NCBI GenBank assembly: GCA_903860985.1
Contig: CAIOSO010000122.1
Location: 1 to 34,483 of the forward strand
Source: an uncultured Flavobacteriales bacterium
GTDB lineage: Bacteria > Bacteroidota > Bacteroidia > Flavobacteriales_D > Crocinitomicaceae
Length of the DNA stretch: 34,483 nucleotides
Direction of reading: 5' to 3'
In this document: positions 1 to 7,900 of the stretch, in pieces
How the letters are laid out: every line of letters starts with the position of its first letter
Numbering within the stretch: position 1 is the stretch's first letter
Made by a program: the position numbers and the translations under genes
Notes under the pieces: generated by a model
Databases searched by the model: none
What the model saw: the letters and a program-made list of their open reading frames with translations, nothing else
Told to the model about the DNA's origin: nothing

Positions 1-1
1 C

Positions 2-697
2 CGCGTTGGACCAAAACGAACCATTCAAGCTGGATTAATTACCCAAAAAGAAATGAAACGCGGCATTTTTCTGACCTCACTCCTATCAGCCTCCGCAGCG
101 ATTTCACTCATTGCCATCAGTGCGAAGAATTTAACGTCTCAGTCCATGTTTGTGTACTTAGTACTCGCAGGACTCTGCATTCTCGCAGCGATTACCTACA
201 CCGTTGGAAAAAATGCCTACGGTTACCGTGGACTCGGAGACCTGATGGTCTTTATTTTCTTTGGATTAGTGAGCGTACTCGGTGTTTTTCAGTTATATGG
301 ACTCAGTTTTGAATGGTTGGTCTTGTTTCCAGCCATTACCATCGGACTCTGGAGTACTGCGGTTTTGAACTTGAACAACCTGCGGGACATTGAAAACGAC
401 CGGAAATCAGCGAAAAAGACCATGATTGTCAAGTTAGGCTTCAAAAAAGGAAAAATCTACCATGCCTTCTTAATCATAGGTGGCGCATTAACGTGGTGGA
501 CAACCGTTTATTTATTGGCCATTACGACAGACAATTTTATTCTTTTTCTATCCTTGATTCCAAGTGTATTGCTCTTCATTCACTTGAAAAAAGTGTTTTT
601 AACCGCTGTGCCAGCAAGCCTAGACCCGGAACTAAAGAAGGTCGCATTGTTGACTTTTTTCTCTGCTGTATTGTTCGCACTCGCATTGAATTATTAA
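2..697 (+). CDS. menA: 1,4-dihydroxy-2-naphthoate polyprenyltransferase MenA (5' end outside window)
   Basis: A UbiA-superfamily membrane prenyltransferase that attaches the polyprenyl tail to 1,4-dihydroxy-2-naphthoate in menaquinone synthesis. The reading frame is already open at base 2: residues VGPKRTIQAGLITQKEM precede the first in-window ATG at 53 and match the conserved loop of MenA proteins, so that ATG is internal and the gene starts upstream of the window. The second aspartate-rich motif of the family is visible (NNLRDIENDR, about bases 376-405), which binds the Mg-diphosphate of the prenyl donor. The first Asp motif must lie upstream. Several hydrophobic helices follow, and the protein ends in a typical short hydrophobic tail. 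The family identity is firm. The exact tail length of the quinone cannot be read from sequence. It is followed after 78 bases by the etf pair, which has its own promoter. Confidence 0.9.
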   Translation, partial: RVGPKRTIQAGLITQKEMKRGIFLTSLLSASAAISLIAISAKNLTSQSMFVYLVLAGLCILAAITYTVGKNAYGYRGLGDLMVFIFFGLVSVLGVFQLYGLSFEWLVLFPAITIGLWSTAVLNLNNLRDIENDRKSAKKTMIVKLGFKKGKIYHAFLIIGGALTWWTTVYLLAITTDNFILFLSLIPSVLLFIHLKKVFLTAVPASLDPELKKVALLTFFSAVLFALALNY

Positions 698-744
698 ATT
701 TATTTCACGAAGAAAAATCTCTGATTTTGGTAGATTTATTTCCT

Positions 745-752
745 TAAATTTG
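745..752 (+). promoter_or_regulatory. Bacteroidota -7 promoter element (TAAATTTG) upstream of etfB
   Basis: TAAATTTG is a perfect match to the Bacteroidota -7 consensus TAnnTTTG. Taking the element as centred at -7, transcription would start near base 756, giving about 20 bases of leader before the etfB ATG at 776. A TTG at 727-729 could act as the -33 element, but the 15-base gap is shorter than the usual 17-23. Experimental start mapping is absent, so this is a prediction. Confidence 0.5.
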
Positions 753-775
753 CATCACTTTTAAAAGATTAGAAC

Positions 776-1516
776 ATGAATATTTTGGTTTGCATCAGTA
801 AAGCTCCAGATACCACTTCTAAAATTGCGTTTACAAACAACAGTACGCAGTTCGATGAAAATGGAGTTCAATATATTGTTAATCCCTATGACGAGTGGTA
901 TGCACTTGTTCGTGCGCTTGAGTTAAAGGAGTCTATCGGTGGAAACGTAACGATCATCACAGTTGGAACTACAACAGATGAATCCATTATCCGTAAAGCC
1001 TTGGCGATTGGTGCGGATGAAGCTGTGCGCATCGATGCAGATCCAAAAGACGCCTATTTCGTTGCCATGCAGATTTCTTCTTACGCGAAAGCAAAAGGAT
1101 TCGACATCGTTTTGACGGGTAAAGAAACCATCAATTACAACGGTTCTCAAGTAGGTGGAATGATTGCAGAAGCAATGGACCTTCCATTTGTTTCCTTGGC
1201 GACTAAATTAGATGTTAACGGAACGAAATTGACCTTGGAACGCGAAATCGTTGGAGGTGTTCAAGTTGTAGAAGTCCAAACGCCAGCGGTGATCTCCTGT
1301 GCAAAAGGAATGGCAGAACAGCGCATTCCAAACATGCGCGGAATCATGGCGGCTAGAACGAAGCCCTTAACCGTTATTCCTGCTGAAGCAGTTGCAGATT
1401 TAAGTAGCTACGTTTCCTACAGCATTCCAAATGCGAAATCATCTGTGAAGATGATCGACCCTTCCAACATGGATGAGCTTGTCGAGCTATTACACAACGA
1501 AGCAAAAGTAATTTAA
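776..1516 (+). CDS. etfB: Electron transfer flavoprotein subunit beta
   Basis: The small, AMP-binding subunit of the heterodimeric electron transfer flavoprotein, which carries electrons from acyl-CoA dehydrogenases to the quinone pool through ETF dehydrogenase. The 246-residue length is normal for the family. Visible signatures are the N-terminal ILVCISKAPDTTSKI strand-loop, a GADEAVRID segment, the LTGKETINYNGSQVGGMIAE helix and the recognition-loop region IPNMRGIMAARTKPL near residue 185. The last 50 residues diverge, as is usual in EtfB. It lies 9 bases upstream of etfA, so the two are co-translated. The ATG at 776 is the natural start because the protein then begins directly at the conserved first beta strand. 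Confidence 0.95.
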   Translation: MNILVCISKAPDTTSKIAFTNNSTQFDENGVQYIVNPYDEWYALVRALELKESIGGNVTIITVGTTTDESIIRKALAIGADEAVRIDADPKDAYFVAMQISSYAKAKGFDIVLTGKETINYNGSQVGGMIAEAMDLPFVSLATKLDVNGTKLTLEREIVGGVQVVEVQTPAVISCAKGMAEQRIPNMRGIMAARTKPLTVIPAEAVADLSSYVSYSIPNAKSSVKMIDPSNMDELVELLHNEAKVI

Positions 1517-1525
1517 GAAAAGATC

Positions 1526-2467
1526 ATGGTACTCGTATATATCAATTCAACAACTGGATTATCCAAAGCAGCTTTGGAAACAGTGACTTACGGTAAAAAA
1601 TTAGGCGGTGATGTGACAGTGATCACAAATGGTTCTGCTTCGAATGAGCAACTAGCTCAACTAGGCGAATACGGTGCGACAAAGGTCGTAGTTGACCGTT
1701 CCGTGGACGGAGAAGATCCACAACAACTCGCGCGTTTAGTAGCGGCTGTCGCAGATCAAGTTGCTGCTTCAACGGTTATTTTCTCGCATGATATTTATGG
1801 AAAAGCTGTCGCTCCAAGACTTTCTGTTCGCATGAACGCTGGATTAGTAGCTGGCGCAATTGCCATTCCGGAAGCAGATGGAACGATTAAAGTAAACGTA
1901 TTCTCCGGTAAAGCAGTGGGATACGTGAAAGTAGCCAGCGAAAAACGCATCATTTCTTTATTGCCAAATAGCATCCAACCTGAAAAAACAGGAAGTGCAT
2001 GTTCCGTGGAAGAAACAAGTGGATTAGCAGGAACATCAGCGATAAATGTATTAGAAACGAAAAAACCAGAAGGAAGTATTCCATTACCGGAAGCAGAATT
2101 AGTGGTTTCCGCAGGACGTGGATTGAAAGGTCCAGAGAACTGGGGAATGATCGAAGAATTGGCAACAGCACTTGGCGCAGCAACAGCTTGTTCGCGTCCA
2201 GTAGCAGACATCGGTTGGAGACCTCACCACGAACACGTAGGACAAACAGGAGTGGCAATTCGTCCAAACTTGTACATTGCCGTTGGAATCTCCGGCGCAA
2301 TTCAGCATTTAGCTGGGGTGAACGGATCCAAAGTGATCGTTGTCGTGAATACAGACAAGGAAGCTCCGTTCTTCAAAGCGGCAGATTATGGTGTGGTTGG
2401 TGATGCTTTTGAGGTAATTCCAAGATTAGTGGAAGCCGTTAAACGCTTCAAAGCAACTCAACATTAA
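1526..2467 (+). CDS. etfA: Electron transfer flavoprotein subunit alpha
   Basis: The FAD-binding subunit of the electron transfer flavoprotein. The N-terminal part (about 1-180) is the alpha/beta domain that pairs with EtfB. The C-terminal part (from about residue 195) is the FAD domain, shown by SAGRGLKGPENW, SRPVADIGW, the GQTG loop, LYIAVGISGAIQHLAG and the final NTDKEAPFFKAADYGVVGD motif, all in the usual order. Length 313 fits the short bacterial EtfA class. It follows etfB by 9 bases. No Fe-S cluster motifs or extra domains suggest a bifurcating ETF, so ordinary beta-oxidation or amino-acid oxidation electron transfer is most likely. Confidence 0.95.
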   Translation: MVLVYINSTTGLSKAALETVTYGKKLGGDVTVITNGSASNEQLAQLGEYGATKVVVDRSVDGEDPQQLARLVAAVADQVAASTVIFSHDIYGKAVAPRLSVRMNAGLVAGAIAIPEADGTIKVNVFSGKAVGYVKVASEKRIISLLPNSIQPEKTGSACSVEETSGLAGTSAINVLETKKPEGSIPLPEAELVVSAGRGLKGPENWGMIEELATALGAATACSRPVADIGWRPHHEHVGQTGVAIRPNLYIAVGISGAIQHLAGVNGSKVIVVVNTDKEAPFFKAADYGVVGDAFEVIPRLVEAVKRFKATQH

Positions 2468-2494
2468 TTCGTATCTTCGTTAAACACAACGCAC

Positions 2495-3085
2495 ATGCAG
2501 AAAATCAAGTTGGAAATTACAGGAATCGCTTATAGCCAAACACAGTCTGGCTCATACGTCCTTACCCTACTTGAGGTCGCTGGAAAACGCAAGTTGCCCA
2601 TCGTCATTGGTGGATTCGAGGCACAAGCAATTGCAGTGGAATTAGAGAAAATGGTTCCCTCCCGTCCCCTCACCCACGATTTATTCAAATCTTTTTGCAA
2701 ATCCTTTGGGGTCAGTGTAAAAGAAATAATTATCTATAAATTTCATGAAGGAGTCTTTCATTCAAAGTTAATCTGCGAGCGAGACGGACAACAAACCGAA
2801 ATCGATAGTCGAACGTCTGATGCAATTGCGATAGGCGTACGTTTCAATGCTCCTATTTTTACGCTAGGAAAAATATTGGATGAAGTTGGAGGAGCTGAAA
2901 ATGCACATGATGATACCTTTGATTTTGAAGATGAAGATGAAGACGATCCGATTTTTTCCGCAGCTGGAAATGAATGGAAGGATGTTGATTTAGAAGAACT
3001 TTCGAATCAACTGACAGAGGCGATTGACAATGAAGATTATGAACTAGCCTCTAAAATACGTGATGAAATCAAACGACGCGATTAA
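2495..3085 (+). CDS. DUF151 bifunctional nuclease family protein with C-terminal UVR motif
   Basis: A 196-residue cytoplasmic protein of the bifunctional nuclease (BFN/DUF151) family. Residues 5-130 carry the family pattern: LLEVAGKRKLPIVIGGFEAQAI, then RPLTHDLFKSF, and TSDAIAIGVRFNAPIF. A short acidic linker (EDEDEDDPIF) leads to a UvrB/UvrC (UVR)-type helical hairpin at the C terminus, recognisable by LSNQLTEAIDNEDYELASKIRDEI. This two-part architecture is common in Bacteroidota. The BFN fold has reported nuclease activity in plants, while the bacterial role is poorly known and the UVR motif suggests a DNA-repair partner. It starts 27 bases after etfA, so it may share the etf transcript, and its 3' end overlaps the transporter gene. 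Confidence 0.88.
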   Translation: MQKIKLEITGIAYSQTQSGSYVLTLLEVAGKRKLPIVIGGFEAQAIAVELEKMVPSRPLTHDLFKSFCKSFGVSVKEIIIYKFHEGVFHSKLICERDGQQTEIDSRTSDAIAIGVRFNAPIFTLGKILDEVGGAENAHDDTFDFEDEDEDDPIFSAAGNEWKDVDLEELSNQLTEAIDNEDYELASKIRDEIKRRD

Positions 3086-4376
3086 CACCTCCATTTCGAC
3101 AATCAAGTACAAATTAACAGCGATGAGCTTTTTACAGTTCTTCGTCTGGGGAGCTTGGTTAACAACCATTGGAACGTATTGTACAGTAGGCAAAGGTTGG
3201 ACCTTCGGTCAATTCGGAGCCATTTTTTCCACTTTGGCCTTGTCTTCAATCCTCATGCCTTCCATCATCGGAATCATTGCAGACAAATGGATGCGCGCCG
3301 AACGTCTGTATGGCTTATTGCACATTTGCTACGGAAGCATTTTGTTGCTCATCCCAAACCTTACCTTCGTTCAAGAAAACGTTCCTTTCTTCTCAAACAT
3401 GCCGGAATACGATGTCCTGTATTGGGTGATTTTCGCCGGAATGATTTGCTACATGCCAACCATTTCTTTGTCAAACTCCGTTTCTTACCGTATTCTTAAC
3501 ATGCACAATGGCAATGTGGTCAAAGATTTTCCTCCCATTCGTGTTTGGGGGACAATTGGATTTATTGCTGCCATGTGGACAACGAATTTAACAGGGAGCA
3601 AGGATAATTCCATGCAATTTGTGATTGCAGGTGTGACAGCGATTTTATTAGGAATCTATGCGTTTACCCTACCCGCTTGCACACCGCAAGGAAAAAACAG
3701 CGAGAAGAAATCATTGATTTCACAACTCGGATTGGATGCTTTTCGCTTGTTCGCTAATTACAAAATGGCTTTGTTTTTTGCGTTCTCGATGTTACTTGGT
3801 GCTGCCTTACAATTGTCAAACATGTACGGTGACGCTTTTCTAAGTGGCTTCCCTTCAGGATCCGTTGTAGAGAAATATTCAACCATCATCTACTCCATTT
3901 CACAGTTTTCGGAAACAGCATTCATTTTAACCATTCCTTTTTTCTTGAAGCGATTCGGTATGAAAAACGTGATGCTTTTTGCTTTGTTCGCATGGGTACT
4001 GCGTTACGGATTCTTTGCATTCGGTATGGTGCCAATGGGAAGTGTGTTCATCGTGTTATCGTGTATCGTTTACGGAATGGCCTTCGATTTCTTCTTGATC
4101 TCTGGATCGATGTATATCGAAACGACTACGGACTCCAGCATGCGTTCGAGTGCACAAGGACTTTTCATCATGATGACCAATGGATTTGGGGCTTACTTCG
4201 GAACGATTGTCAGTAGCTGGATCATCGATCAGTATTTTACCTATGCAGATGGAACGACCAATTGGCATTTCACCTGGATTACCTTTGCGGGATATTGTTT
4301 AGTGGTGGCGGTCTTGTTCGCAGTGCTATTTAAGCACAAGCACCAACCGGAAGAAATTGCTGCGGTTGAACACTAA
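3063..4376 (+). CDS. MFS transporter, nucleoside:H+ symporter (NupG-like) family
   Basis: A 12-helix inner-membrane transporter of the nucleoside/H+ symporter branch of the major facilitator superfamily. The start of helix 1 (SFLQFFVWGAWLTTIG) is the hallmark of this family, and the cytoplasmic loop IRVWGTIGFIAAMW after helix 4 is also typical. Total length near 437 is usual. The start is ambiguous: GTG at 3060, ATG at 3063 or ATG at 3123. I choose 3063, which gives the 20-residue polar leader seen in relatives. This overlaps the previous gene by 23 bases in another frame, implying translational coupling. Substrate (nucleosides) is inferred from family only. Its stop codon overlaps that of the convergent response regulator. 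Confidence 0.85.
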   Translation: MKSNDAINTSISTIKYKLTAMSFLQFFVWGAWLTTIGTYCTVGKGWTFGQFGAIFSTLALSSILMPSIIGIIADKWMRAERLYGLLHICYGSILLLIPNLTFVQENVPFFSNMPEYDVLYWVIFAGMICYMPTISLSNSVSYRILNMHNGNVVKDFPPIRVWGTIGFIAAMWTTNLTGSKDNSMQFVIAGVTAILLGIYAFTLPACTPQGKNSEKKSLISQLGLDAFRLFANYKMALFFAFSMLLGAALQLSNMYGDAFLSGFPSGSVVEKYSTIIYSISQFSETAFILTIPFFLKRFGMKNVMLFALFAWVLRYGFFAFGMVPMGSVFIVLSCIVYGMAFDFFLISGSMYIETTTDSSMRSSAQGLFIMMTNGFGAYFGTIVSSWIIDQYFTYADGTTNWHFTWITFAGYCLVVAVLFAVLFKHKHQPEEIAAVEH

Positions 4377-5056
4377 GAAACAAACTTGTATCCCACTCCT
4401 CGAATGGAAAAGAAGTGCTTTGGATTTTTAGGATCCGGCTCAAATAATTTTCGGAACACCAAAATGTAATTATCGATGGTACGGGTTGTTGGAAATTGAT
4501 CGGTCCCCCAAACACGATCTAATATTTCGCTGCGGGAAATTACCTTTCCTTCTTTCTCATGAAACAAGGCCAGTAATTCAATTTCGCGCTTAGAAAACTG
4601 ATGGGCCGCTACTCCATCAGCACCTTGTACCGTATAGGTGGTGAAATCAACTCGAAAATCAGCGATTTTCATGAATTTTTGAGCCTCTGTGCTGACAAGT
4701 CCCTGTGTCAGAATTTGTACTTTCAATAATAATTCCTCTAAGTCAAATGGCTTTGCTAAGTAATCGTTCGCTCCTAGTTTGAGTCCAGCAACGCGATCTG
4801 CTGTAGTTCCCTTCGCGGACAAAAACAAAATGGGCGTAGCATCGTGTTTTCGTATTTCGCGGCAAATGTCAAATCCATTCACATGCGGTAACATGACATC
4901 CAAAATAATCAAGTCAAAATGAAAGGGTTTAGATAAAACATCCAATGCGCGTTGTCCATCCGAAAAACAGTGAACGTGATAGCCCTCCATTTCGAGGTTT
5001 AACGAAATGAGTTCAATCAAACTTTGTTCATCTTCTACCAAACAAACACGCAACAT
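4373..5056 (-). CDS. OmpR/PhoB-type two-component response regulator
   Basis: A 227-residue DNA-binding response regulator. The receiver domain (1-115) has the acid pair E8-D9, the phospho-acceptor D53 in ILDVMLP, S80 in FLSAK and K102 in LAKPFD, so all switch residues are present. The C-terminal winged-helix domain (about 130-227) ends in DNYILVFRKLFEPD...IRGVGYKF, the normal end of the OmpR/PhoB DNA-binding fold. No histidine kinase is adjacent, so it is an orphan in this window. It is convergent with the MFS gene (the TAG stop, read on the minus strand, and the TAA stop share bases 4374-4375) and divergent from the secreted protease, with only 61 bases between start codons, which makes that intergenic region a plausible operator. 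Confidence 0.93.
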   Translation of the reverse strand: MLRVCLVEDEQSLIELISLNLEMEGYHVHCFSDGQRALDVLSKPFHFDLIILDVMLPHVNGFDICREIRKHDATPILFLSAKGTTADRVAGLKLGANDYLAKPFDLEELLLKVQILTQGLVSTEAQKFMKIADFRVDFTTYTVQGADGVAAHQFSKREIELLALFHEKEGKVISRSEILDRVWGTDQFPTTRTIDNYILVFRKLFEPDPKNPKHFFSIRGVGYKFVS

Positions 5057-5060
5057 AACC

Positions 5061-5089
5061 TTGAAAATTAAGAAATTATTCTATTTTTG
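5061..5089 (+). promoter_or_regulatory. Promoter for the secreted protease (TTG-N18-TATTTTTG)
   Basis: TATTTTTG at 5082-5089 fully matches the Bacteroidota -7 consensus TAnnTTTG, and a TTG at 5061-5063 lies 18 bases upstream, within the 17-23 base window for the -33 element. The predicted start near 5093 gives about 25 bases of leader before the ATG at 5118. The same 61 bases must hold the divergent response-regulator promoter. Confidence 0.55.
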
Positions 5090-5117
5090 AGGTGAAATTA
5101 CAACAAACTATGAAACC

Positions 5118-7538
5118 ATGAAAAAATTAGTACACTCCATGTTGATATTGGTGTTGTTGATGAGTTCGAATGTATTCGGGCAATCCAACATGTCAGCAAT
5201 CAACAAATTTGAATTCTCCAAAAACATTCCCGTTCGATCTGTAGAAGCACCAAACCGTGCACAATTAGCAGAGGAAGACGCAATGAGAGACCGTCAAGGC
5301 TTGCTTTACCGCATCGCCGTGGCTCGATTAACAAATGTCAATACCGCAAACAGCGGAATCTGGTCTACCTTATCAAACGGCGACCGTCAATGGCAATTAA
5401 TTGTCAATGCTCCAGGTGCAGAAGCGATTAGTTTCTTGTTTGAAACATTTAAAATCTACGGTGGAACAACCTTGCGTATTCAGAACATGAAAGGACAAGA
5501 TGTTCATCCAATCATGACCGCTGCTGACGTGCAAGAACATTTTCGTCAGAACGCAGCCTTGTGTTTCGGAGATAAATTGGTTTTGACCTTAACAGAACCA
5601 AAATACACAACGCCGTCCGTGATTGACATGGACCGCATCATGTACAATTACCGTTCAACTGGAAATCCAAGTGCTCAAAAAATCAATGAGTCTGATCCGT
5701 GTGAAGTAAACGTAAACTGTACACCTGTTGGAGATCCTTGGCAGGATGAAAAACGCGGTGTGGCTCGTTTATACGTTGTGGAAGGCGCACAAGCTGGATG
5801 GTGTTCAGGAACATTAATCAACAATACTGGTGCTGACTGTAAACCATACTTTTTAACGGCTCTTCATTGTGGGGTGAATGCGACAACCGCAAATATGACA
5901 CAATGGAAGTTCTACTTTGGCTACGAAGCGCCAACTTGTACGAATCCAACAACAGTAGGATCTTTGGCAAGTCATTTCATTACTGGGTGTTTACGCATCG
6001 CCGATGCAGGTGACGGTGGAGGAACATCTGGATCAGATTTCTTGTTGGTTAAAATGGGTTCTGCAACGAATGAGGCGACCATTATCACACAATTAAAATC
6101 TACAGCATTTAATGCCTATTGGAATGGGTGGAATGCAAACACCGCTGCAACGACTGGTGGAGTTGGAATTCATCATCCAGCTGGAGACATCAAGAAAATC
6201 TCCACTTTTACAGGAAATACAGTGAGCACGCAATGGGGTACAGCTACTGGTTCACACTGGCGAGTAACTTGGACATCCAATACAAATGGATACGGTGTAA
6301 CAGAAGGTGGTTCATCTGGATCTCCATTATTTAACAGTTCGCAAGGATACGTAATCGGAACTTTGACAGGTGGTGGATCGTTTTGTACCGCACAAACTGC
6401 TCCGGACCAATATGGTAAAGTTGCGTTCCACTGGACAAGCAATGGAACAGCGACTAATCGTCAGTTGAAACCTTGGTTAGACCCAACAAACTCTGGTGTT
6501 TTGCAACTAGCGGGATCAAATGATCCTTGTTCAGTGGTCGTTCCTACAGCTCCTGTGGCAAACTTTGTTGCAAATCAAACGAATGTAACACCGGCAACGA
6601 CGGTTCAATTTACGGATTTAACAACAGGTCTTCCAACTTCATGGGCATGGACAGTTGCTCCAGCGACTGGATGGGCGTATGCAGCAGGAACAAGTGCTAC
6701 AAGCCAAAATCCACAAATTACTTTCAATACGGTTGGACAATACACCATCACCTTGACTGCAACAAATGCACAAGGTTCGGATAGTGAAATCAAAAACAAC
6801 TACATCATTGTTGCAGCAATGACTGGACCATGTGCTGGTTCTTCTGCTACATGTGATGAATACATCAATACCGTTACTTTGAATACGATCAACAACACGA
6901 CAAGTTGTTCAACTGGTGGATACGGCGATTACACAAGCATCACAACTTCTTTAGCAAAAGGAACGGCGTATGACTTGACTATTCTACCGGGAATCATTGG
7001 TCAAACGGCTCAAGCATACACTGACGACGAAGTTGCTGGGTGGATTGATTTCAACAATAATAATAGTTTCAGTGATCCAGGAGAGCAAGTTGCCTATGTA
7101 CTTGTTGCCGCTGGATGGTCAAATGTGTTCAACTTTACCGTTCCAACATCTGCAACAATCGGAAACGTTCGCATGCGTGTACGTGTTTCCTATTCTGTTG
7201 ACGGTGCTATCGATCCATGTGGTCAAAGTACATACGGAGAAGTGGAAGATTACCTAATCAATATTACTGCGTCAAGTGGACTTACGGAAAATCCATTGGA
7301 TGCTATTTCTGTGTACCCGAATCCAACCGAAAACGAATTGTTCGTGGACATGCAAAACATTGATACGGATGTTACTAGCATTGAAATCCTTGACCTGAGC
7401 GGAAAAGTACTTCAAGTGGTTCAAGTAAGTCAAGAGGCGATCATGAAAATGAACACCAGCAACCTTGCTCAAGGCATGTACCAAATCAGAATCCATTCTG
7501 ATGAGTACGCTGTGACAAAACGCTTCGTGAAAAAATAA
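5118..7538 (+). CDS. Secreted trypsin-like serine protease with PKD, GEVED and T9SS sorting domains
   Basis: An 806-residue exported protease. A signal peptide (about 1-21) is followed by an N-terminal propeptide-like region. The peptidase domain (about 200-465) has a trypsin/lysyl-endopeptidase-like triad: H250 in TALHCG, D307 in GSDFLLV, and S400 in GGSSGSP. A PKD domain covers about 477-565 (APVANFVANQT to TVGQYTITLTATNAQG). A GEVED domain covers about 579-716, ending in YGEVEDYLI (G707-D711). The last 80 residues form a type A T9SS tail (SVYPNPTENELFVD ... GMYQIRI ... KRFVKK), so it should cross the outer membrane through the SprA machinery encoded downstream. Several Cys residues in the catalytic domain suggest disulfides. 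Substrate specificity is inferred only from resemblance to lysyl endopeptidases. A strong terminator follows directly. Confidence 0.92.
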   Translation: MKKLVHSMLILVLLMSSNVFGQSNMSAINKFEFSKNIPVRSVEAPNRAQLAEEDAMRDRQGLLYRIAVARLTNVNTANSGIWSTLSNGDRQWQLIVNAPGAEAISFLFETFKIYGGTTLRIQNMKGQDVHPIMTAADVQEHFRQNAALCFGDKLVLTLTEPKYTTPSVIDMDRIMYNYRSTGNPSAQKINESDPCEVNVNCTPVGDPWQDEKRGVARLYVVEGAQAGWCSGTLINNTGADCKPYFLTALHCGVNATTANMTQWKFYFGYEAPTCTNPTTVGSLASHFITGCLRIADAGDGGGTSGSDFLLVKMGSATNEATIITQLKSTAFNAYWNGWNANTAATTGGVGIHHPAGDIKKISTFTGNTVSTQWGTATGSHWRVTWTSNTNGYGVTEGGSSGSPLFNSSQGYVIGTLTGGGSFCTAQTAPDQYGKVAFHWTSNGTATNRQLKPWLDPTNSGVLQLAGSNDPCSVVVPTAPVANFVANQTNVTPATTVQFTDLTTGLPTSWAWTVAPATGWAYAAGTSATSQNPQITFNTVGQYTITLTATNAQGSDSEIKNNYIIVAAMTGPCAGSSATCDEYINTVTLNTINNTTSCSTGGYGDYTSITTSLAKGTAYDLTILPGIIGQTAQAYTDDEVAGWIDFNNNNSFSDPGEQVAYVLVAAGWSNVFNFTVPTSATIGNVRMRVRVSYSVDGAIDPCGQSTYGEVEDYLINITASSGLTENPLDAISVYPNPTENELFVDMQNIDTDVTSIEILDLSGKVLQVVQVSQEAIMKMNTSNLAQGMYQIRIHSDEYAVTKRFVKK

Positions 7539-7555
7539 AAATCGAATTCACTCCT

Positions 7556-7583
7556 AAAAAGGCTCCACTTGGAGCCTTTTTTT
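7556..7583 (+). terminator. Rho-independent terminator after the secreted protease gene
   Basis: A perfect 6-bp GC-rich stem GGCTCC (7561-7566) / GGAGCC (7571-7576) with loop ACTT, flanked by A5 on the left and T7 (7577-7583) on the right, so the stem can extend by A-U pairs. It begins 17 bases after the stop codon. Confidence 0.9.
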
Positions 7584-7867
7584 GTTTGTCACAATTTTAA
7601 AGCGGAGTGAAATGTGTTGCTTTGTTTTTTATTCCGCATTTTTTTTGCGCAGTAATGCTTTCGTGCTAGCTAAACGCGTGGCTTTGCAAGGTGAATTTCT
7701 AAGACCACCAAATCGTACAGGAAAGCTTAAGTCCCAATAGGTAAAGGACTAACGCCCAACTAATGTTCATTGAAACGCAAAATAATGCAGCGATTTCCTG
7801 TAAACAACTGACCAGTAAAACGACTTAATCTTGACTTAACATTTCCTTCATTTTAAGCTCAAATTCC
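7584..7867. other. Intergenic region with no gene seen
   Basis: Together with the flanking terminator and promoter this is a 362-base gap between the protease stop and the sucA ATG. I see no credible ORF, tRNA, repeat or hairpin in it. It is AT-rich with short T-runs. Only the -7 element at its right edge can be assigned. Confidence 0.6.
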
Positions 7868-7875
7868 TAACTTTG
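7868..7875 (+). promoter_or_regulatory. Bacteroidota -7 promoter element (TAACTTTG) upstream of sucA
   Basis: TAACTTTG fully matches TAnnTTTG. The predicted start is near 7879, leaving about 22 bases of leader to the sucA ATG at 7901. No convincing TTG/TTTG -33 element is found 17-23 bases upstream. The identical octamer is used in front of glyS. Confidence 0.5.
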
Positions 7876-7900
7876 TTGCGAAATAAAAGGATTGAAGCGA

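Noticed and set aside
715-737. Weak hairpin AAATCT/AGATTT after menA as a terminator
   Set aside because: Only six A/T-rich pairs, an 11-base loop and an interrupted T tract; it also overlaps the possible etfB -33 region.
1795-2300. Antisense ORFs of 138 and 116 codons within etfA
   Set aside because: They lie opposite a well-supported gene, have unrelated compositions, no start signals, and are typical shadow frames.
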